From: Heliocidaris erythrogramma
Taxonomy: Eukaryota; Echinodermata; Echinoidea; Camarodonta; Echinometridae
Assembly: GCA_025617745.1 (NCBI GenBank)
Contig: CM046853.1
Coordinates: 31,051,313-31,115,312, forward strand
DNA: 64,000 nt
Reading direction: 5' to 3'
The notes under the pieces are model-generated. The model was not told the DNA's origin, did not search any database, and saw only the letters and a list, made by a program, of their open reading frames with translations. A program made the position numbers and the translations under genes. This document shows, one piece after another, positions 50,653 to 56,600 of the stretch; positions within the stretch are counted from its first letter, which is position 1, and the number at the start of each line of letters is the position of its first letter.

Positions 50653-53600
50653 ACCTAGATTCAACCATAGGGGTAAATGCTAAAAAATTAAGAAGAAAGG
50701 TACTAATTTGTAGGGTAACTATTAAATTGATTAACTGTGAGGTATTTAGACTAGAGGTATTCACAAAAGATGATGACATATGGTTAACATTTGAAAGCTT
50801 AACAATAGATTTTTCCTCTAAAAACAATTTTTAACCCCAGGAAAACATAAAACCACTTCTCCCTAACGTTCATTTTTTACGCACAGCCCATATAACATCC
50901 CAATATTTAAAACGAAATAAAAGAAAAAATGACTTCTAATGGACTATAGGACTAGGTATGGAAGAAGCAGTCGCCTGCCCTCTGTTGTCAATATGCCTAA
51001 AACGTTGGCAAGACCCCGAGAAAGTACTGAATCAAGCCGTCAAAACGTTAAGGAGAAGGAAAATTTGGCCCCTAAGACCACTTTCTCCCTATGGTTGATT
51101 TTTTACGCACTATTATTCCCCCTAATCCGCAGATAGGTACATATGTATATATATATATATATATATAAACGACTAATGGGTACATTAGGAGGACAGTTTT
51201 TGTTCTTTTTCTTTGTTCAACTGTCGACCTAATGTACCAACTGTCGACCTAATGTAGGGGTCGCTATTATGACGGAATAAACTGCATTGTTAGGTGTCGA
51301 CTTAATGTACCCATTAGTCAAATATATATATATATATATATATAGTATATGTGCAGAATATAGAAAATGAAGTGAAGTCTTAATCACAATCCATGTAGGT
51401 GAGGGGTTAAACATTTGGGATTTGAGATTAATTAAGATTTCATTTGTTCCAAAATAATTCCTGTAACTTTTCATATTTCAGCTGCCAACCAAGCAGCTGT
51501 AGCTGCAGCAGCAACAGCGGTGGCTACGGATCCTCTGCAGCAGGCCTACACTGGTATGCAGCAATATGCAGGTCAGTTCATACAAGTATTAAATAAAAAC
51601 AATAATTTCCTATAAAAATTATGTTATTATATGATACATGACTGGGATAGAACCCCTACAGTAGCTGCTTCACAACATATTACATGATGGAATTTCTGCC
51701 CTTTGGTTTCTCTTATTCAACATATTTTGCTCCCATGTGATGTTCCCCTGACCATCCTGTACATTTACTTATGCCCAAGGTATGTCCAAGTAACTCTAGA
51801 CACAATCGACACTCCTTTCACATATGCTTTGTCCAGTGCTGTGGGGGTAAACCACTCGTACATTCTAGAGGGTGCTCTCAGTAAGGAATATCTCAATCTT
51901 TCCACCTTGTAAAGGGTAGGCATTATTTAACCAGTCACGGAGGCACGTTTTTTAAAAATTGCCACTAACGTAATGTAGCTTAGGTAGCTAATTTGCATAC
52001 TATTTGCATACATATACAAATAGTATGCAACCCTAACCCTAATCAGAAAAAATATACATGTCTATTTTTAGAAACATGCCTTTACGACTGGTGAAATAAT
52101 GCGCCTTCCCTTCTAAGCCTGCCAATATTTGTTTACGAAAATCATGTCTGTGTATTAAACTGAGCACAGTAAAATTACTTTGTTTCTTGATAATGCTAGG
52201 TGTGCTACGAAAAAAACATCATATTGCATATCATTTCCACTGTAAAAACAATGCTAAGTGCTCTTTGTGTGATATATCATATTACAAATATTCCAATTCA
52301 TTACTGTGAGTTGTCGACAAATAAATCCCATGTAACATTTTCTGTATGGTTCAACTTATTTTCATCCCTGACAGCAACGTACCCAGCTGCCTTCGGTGGT
52401 CTGACCCAGGGGTTTGCCACCACGGCTACTCAGCAGCCTGTCCTAGCTGCTGCCCCTCAGAGGGAGGGTGAGTATGGTAAATAACTCACACTCTTCCTTC
52501 TTTTCTTCTATATCTTGTTCTCCCATTAACCCCTCGTCTCCTACTAACCAACCAACCAACCAACCACTCTCGTTGTATCCTCCATTGCTCTTGTACCCTG
52601 TCCTCACCATTTTCTTGCTTGAATTGAATAAAGACATCCACCAGAAAGAAGCTGCTGATGAAATACATGCTTTCAACTTCATAGGTGAATTTTTTTAATA
52701 TAAGGATACATGTGAATGTCACCTACTGACCACTTTTTATCTTTTATTCATCCATTTTCTTTTATATATTTTTTAAATCAAGGGGGAGGGGGTGGTAGAG
52801 GTGTAAAATTCATGATCATCTTTCTTTATAGCAAATTAATCTGATTCATTCAAACCTTGTAATTTCTGCTATTAAAAGCCTTCACTGCCATATTCATCTT
52901 GAAGTTGTAGCAGTGTTTTCAATGTCGGACAAAAAATATGTATTTCCAAGTAAATTCAATTAAATCTTGCCACTTATATGCTTGGATGTCAGCAATGACA
53001 TAATGCCGATTTGCATTTAGAATGCAGTCATATATCTATTTCAGTTATCACAATAAAAGTGCAACAACATCTTTTTTTTCTTCAAAACTTGTAATTACAC
53101 ATCAAAAGCATGCACAATTCATGAAAGTCGCACTGGGACAGATTACCTCATAGTTTTTAAATTATCTCCTCTTCAGAGAAATTGAAAATGATTTCATACC
53201 TATCTCGCACCCCTTCCCTGCACCCTTACCAGCACCCTTACCATCCACCCTTGCCCCTTACCCAAGTGGAGTCATACTTTGGATTTGTGGGAAATGAAGA
53301 CGAGTCTATAGATGTTTTACATGGTTAGAAAAGAAAGTGAAATTGTAAATTTTCCTTCGTCAGTGATTTGAGCATGATCGTGCATGTTATCTTGTGACAA
53401 TTCTCTTGTTAGCTTGCGATGAATTTGATATTCCTATAAAAGTGTGCAAAAAGAAAATTATTCACTATTTCAGATACATATGGACAGCACTTCTCTCATG
53501 TACTTCTTGGAGCTATTGTCATAGTAGTACCATAGTCTCCTATATACAAACAGGAAGTGTACTGGCCTTGATCAGAGATTCGTTGTAACATCTGCATTTC

Positions 53601-56600
53601 AGTCTGTGACTGTAGATTATAGAATTTTTATATTTCTTTAATGGTTTTGATAACTCTTGGATAATTGCTCTGATCTCATGAAGAAGAAAAAAACCAAATG
53701 TATGAAAAAAAGTGAATGGATCTTCATGATGCGCTGCATAGCTCATCATGATTGTTTGGAAAAAGAAGAACAGATAGTAAAGATTAAGCAAAACTTAGGG
53801 AAATGCCACCAGAAAAATGCTGTGGATATGCTTTAAGCTAGATAGCAATCACCAGACCACAAGACTCCATTTCTTCTTTCATCTTGCTTCTCCTTCTTCT
53901 TTGCTCTATCCTCTCATCTTTGATGATCATTATCTTCTAGTATCTACCTCCTAACCCTTAACAACTAACACAACACATCACATTAGTTCCATTTAGACAA
54001 CTGATTAAAGTACCCTCTCATAAAGAACAACTGTCAAAATTGAATATTCTGCCAATATACCATTATTTTTTTAAAGGGGAGGGGGGAAATGTTGATCAAC
54101 CAATTATTTTGATTACCATGGGTGTGTAAGTATTTAACTTTGCAAGAGTTCACTTCAACTAATTACATTAGGCACAACCAAAACAGTTTGACAGTCTTTA
54201 GTAAGCAAGTACATCCGGAAGAGAAACGAGTATGGTCATCTGTAGTTGAATAAACTTTTTTAGGAAAAGTGCACTTAATTTTGTCCTTGAAATGTTTGGT
54301 CTCGTTTCCTTTCTTATAAAGTATAGGAAAGATATCTTCAAGTAGTCGCGTTTGTGGAAACGTACAAGAATTAAACTGAAAGCCTACAGAGGAATTATCT
54401 CAGTGCATGCGATGAGTGTTTGTGTAGCAATTTTCAATGAAGGATATAAAAATTCCTTATGATTTGTTATTAGTGACTTACAGCAATTGTATAATTACAG
54501 TTTGATATCAGGCTTGTAAAGATAGTATGGATTCTCAGCTTGATATGTGTAAGATGCTTCAAGTGATATGTTATCGTAAAGTTGTTCTGTTTTGTAGATT
54601 TGCATGGATTTATTTGTGATTTTATTGCAAGGTAGTGTTGAAGTTACTTTCAATGGAGTATCATGTATTGATCATTGTTGGTTTATTGGTGTTATGTTTT
54701 ATGCTTAAACAAGGAACCCAATCGATGAAGCAATCATAGCCAGCAAAAAGTTAAACATGGATTATAGAATGTAGTGCAATTATTTCGAAACGGTGAATAC
54801 GTGCAATGACAAGTCACTATCAATACTTGCAGACTTTGTAGTGAAGTAGTGAAACATTCCATTCATCAGGTAATTTTGGGGGAAAATTATCAAAGCAACT
54901 AAATCCAAAATAACCGATGACCCCTGACTATTCTTTTATAAAGTTATTTAATAATATTCCGCTTTTATATAGCGCCTAAGACATAAGTGATGTCTCTAAG
55001 CACTTTACAGATGTATATTATTACCCCGGTCATCAGATTCTGGCATGCCTGCACACAATGTATGCACTTCTCCACTCCCTGGGGAGCATTCCAGCAATGG
55101 GCCGTGGCGCTCACATTGCTAAGCAAACAACATTAACTTTCGCATCCTACCGGGTACCCATTTAACACCTGGGTGGAGAGTGGCAAATGTAGATTAACGT
55201 CTTGCCAAAGGACGCTAGTACTGTAGTGGGATTTGAACCCCAGACCTTGTGGTTCACAGTCCGGGGACTTATCCACTGATCCACAACACCTTATAAGACA
55301 TAAACAGTAGTAGAAGCTGTATAGTTGGAACAACTGGTGGTTATGTGCTTGATGTGAAATGTCTTTGATACTCATAAAAAAGGGTAATATATGGAAAGCA
55401 AGTCAGAGAATTTTTCAATATAGTTAGCTGGTCATCTATGACATGGGTTATTCTCAATATGAATTGTCCTTTCATTGGATCAGGTCTATGTTTTGATTCA
55501 GCCTTTGCCATAGGAAAGCAGACAAGAGAACAACACTTTTGTAGGTTATCTTTTAGTTTTAGGCTGAATATATGATCACCACCAAGATCAATTTTTCTTC
55601 TCTTGTGAAATTTTGAATCTGACCACGCTTCTACCCCCCTAACTCCCACCCCAGGACCAGAGGGCTGCAATCTCTTCATCTACCACCTGCCTCAAGAGTT
55701 TGGCGATACTGAACTCACCCAGATGTTTATGCCCTTTGGCTCTGTCATCAGCTCCAAGGTCTTTGTCGATCGTGTCACCAACCAGAGCAAGTGCTTCGGT
55801 AAGTGATCACCAGGCATTCTGTAAAAGCCCGTTCAGGCTATCTATACAAAATTCGTATAAATAAATCTTGTATAAAGAATCTTTGTCTAGCAAAAGGGGC
55901 GTACACATGCGAAAAAAGTATCGTGTAGAGAAACAGTGTATAAGAAAACTTGTTTTAACCCCTACCATGCCGTGGGCGGCAAATCCCGCCGAAAAATGTG
56001 AGTGTTGAACATTTTGTTTAGGCTCAGAATAGCTTGAAAATTCTTCCTCACACAGAAACCTATGCCTTTAATATAATGTATATACATATGCAATATATCT
56101 TTGCCCAGTTTGCTCAAGAAAAAAGTCATTGAAAGTTAATGTTTAACTCTTGAAAGTTCATTTTTAACAGTTGCTAAAAAATTTAGTGGCATGGAAGGGG
56201 TTAAAGAGATTAGCGGACACCATATGTTCAGTGTCGGGTTGCGTCATGGGCAGCGCTAGAGCATACAAAATTACAGCAGACTGGTCAGATCAGTGCGCAC
56301 ACACCATAAGCCCTGCCCAATTATATGGTTTTCGTAAGATGCAACATTCAGACAACAATGGGATGCTGTTTCTTTATCAAGTTTTTATTTGCAATGATTT
56401 TCACACATATGATTTGCTGTAAGTAAAATTAATTACTTATCGTATAGCTTTTCAGTTTTCATAAAGCTCTACAATGAATTTTGGTAGTCTGAATGCAGGA
56501 TAAGTTGTGACTGTAGTGAAGAGAAGTCTAGATATAATGCAAAAGGGGGAGGGGGTGTGACCCTGCAGAAAAGCAAATAGGATGTGCATATCAGATGAAT

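Larger units (their letters stand above)
49984..51481 (+). other. CELF intron between exons 6 and 7 (1.5 kb)
   Basis: Phase-1 GT-AG intron. It contains GA and GGGA repeats just after the donor, a T22 run (50118-50139), TA repeats, a 35-bp direct repeat pair (50851/51076) and an inverted-repeat element set inside a TA run (51171-51319). Confidence 0.85.
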
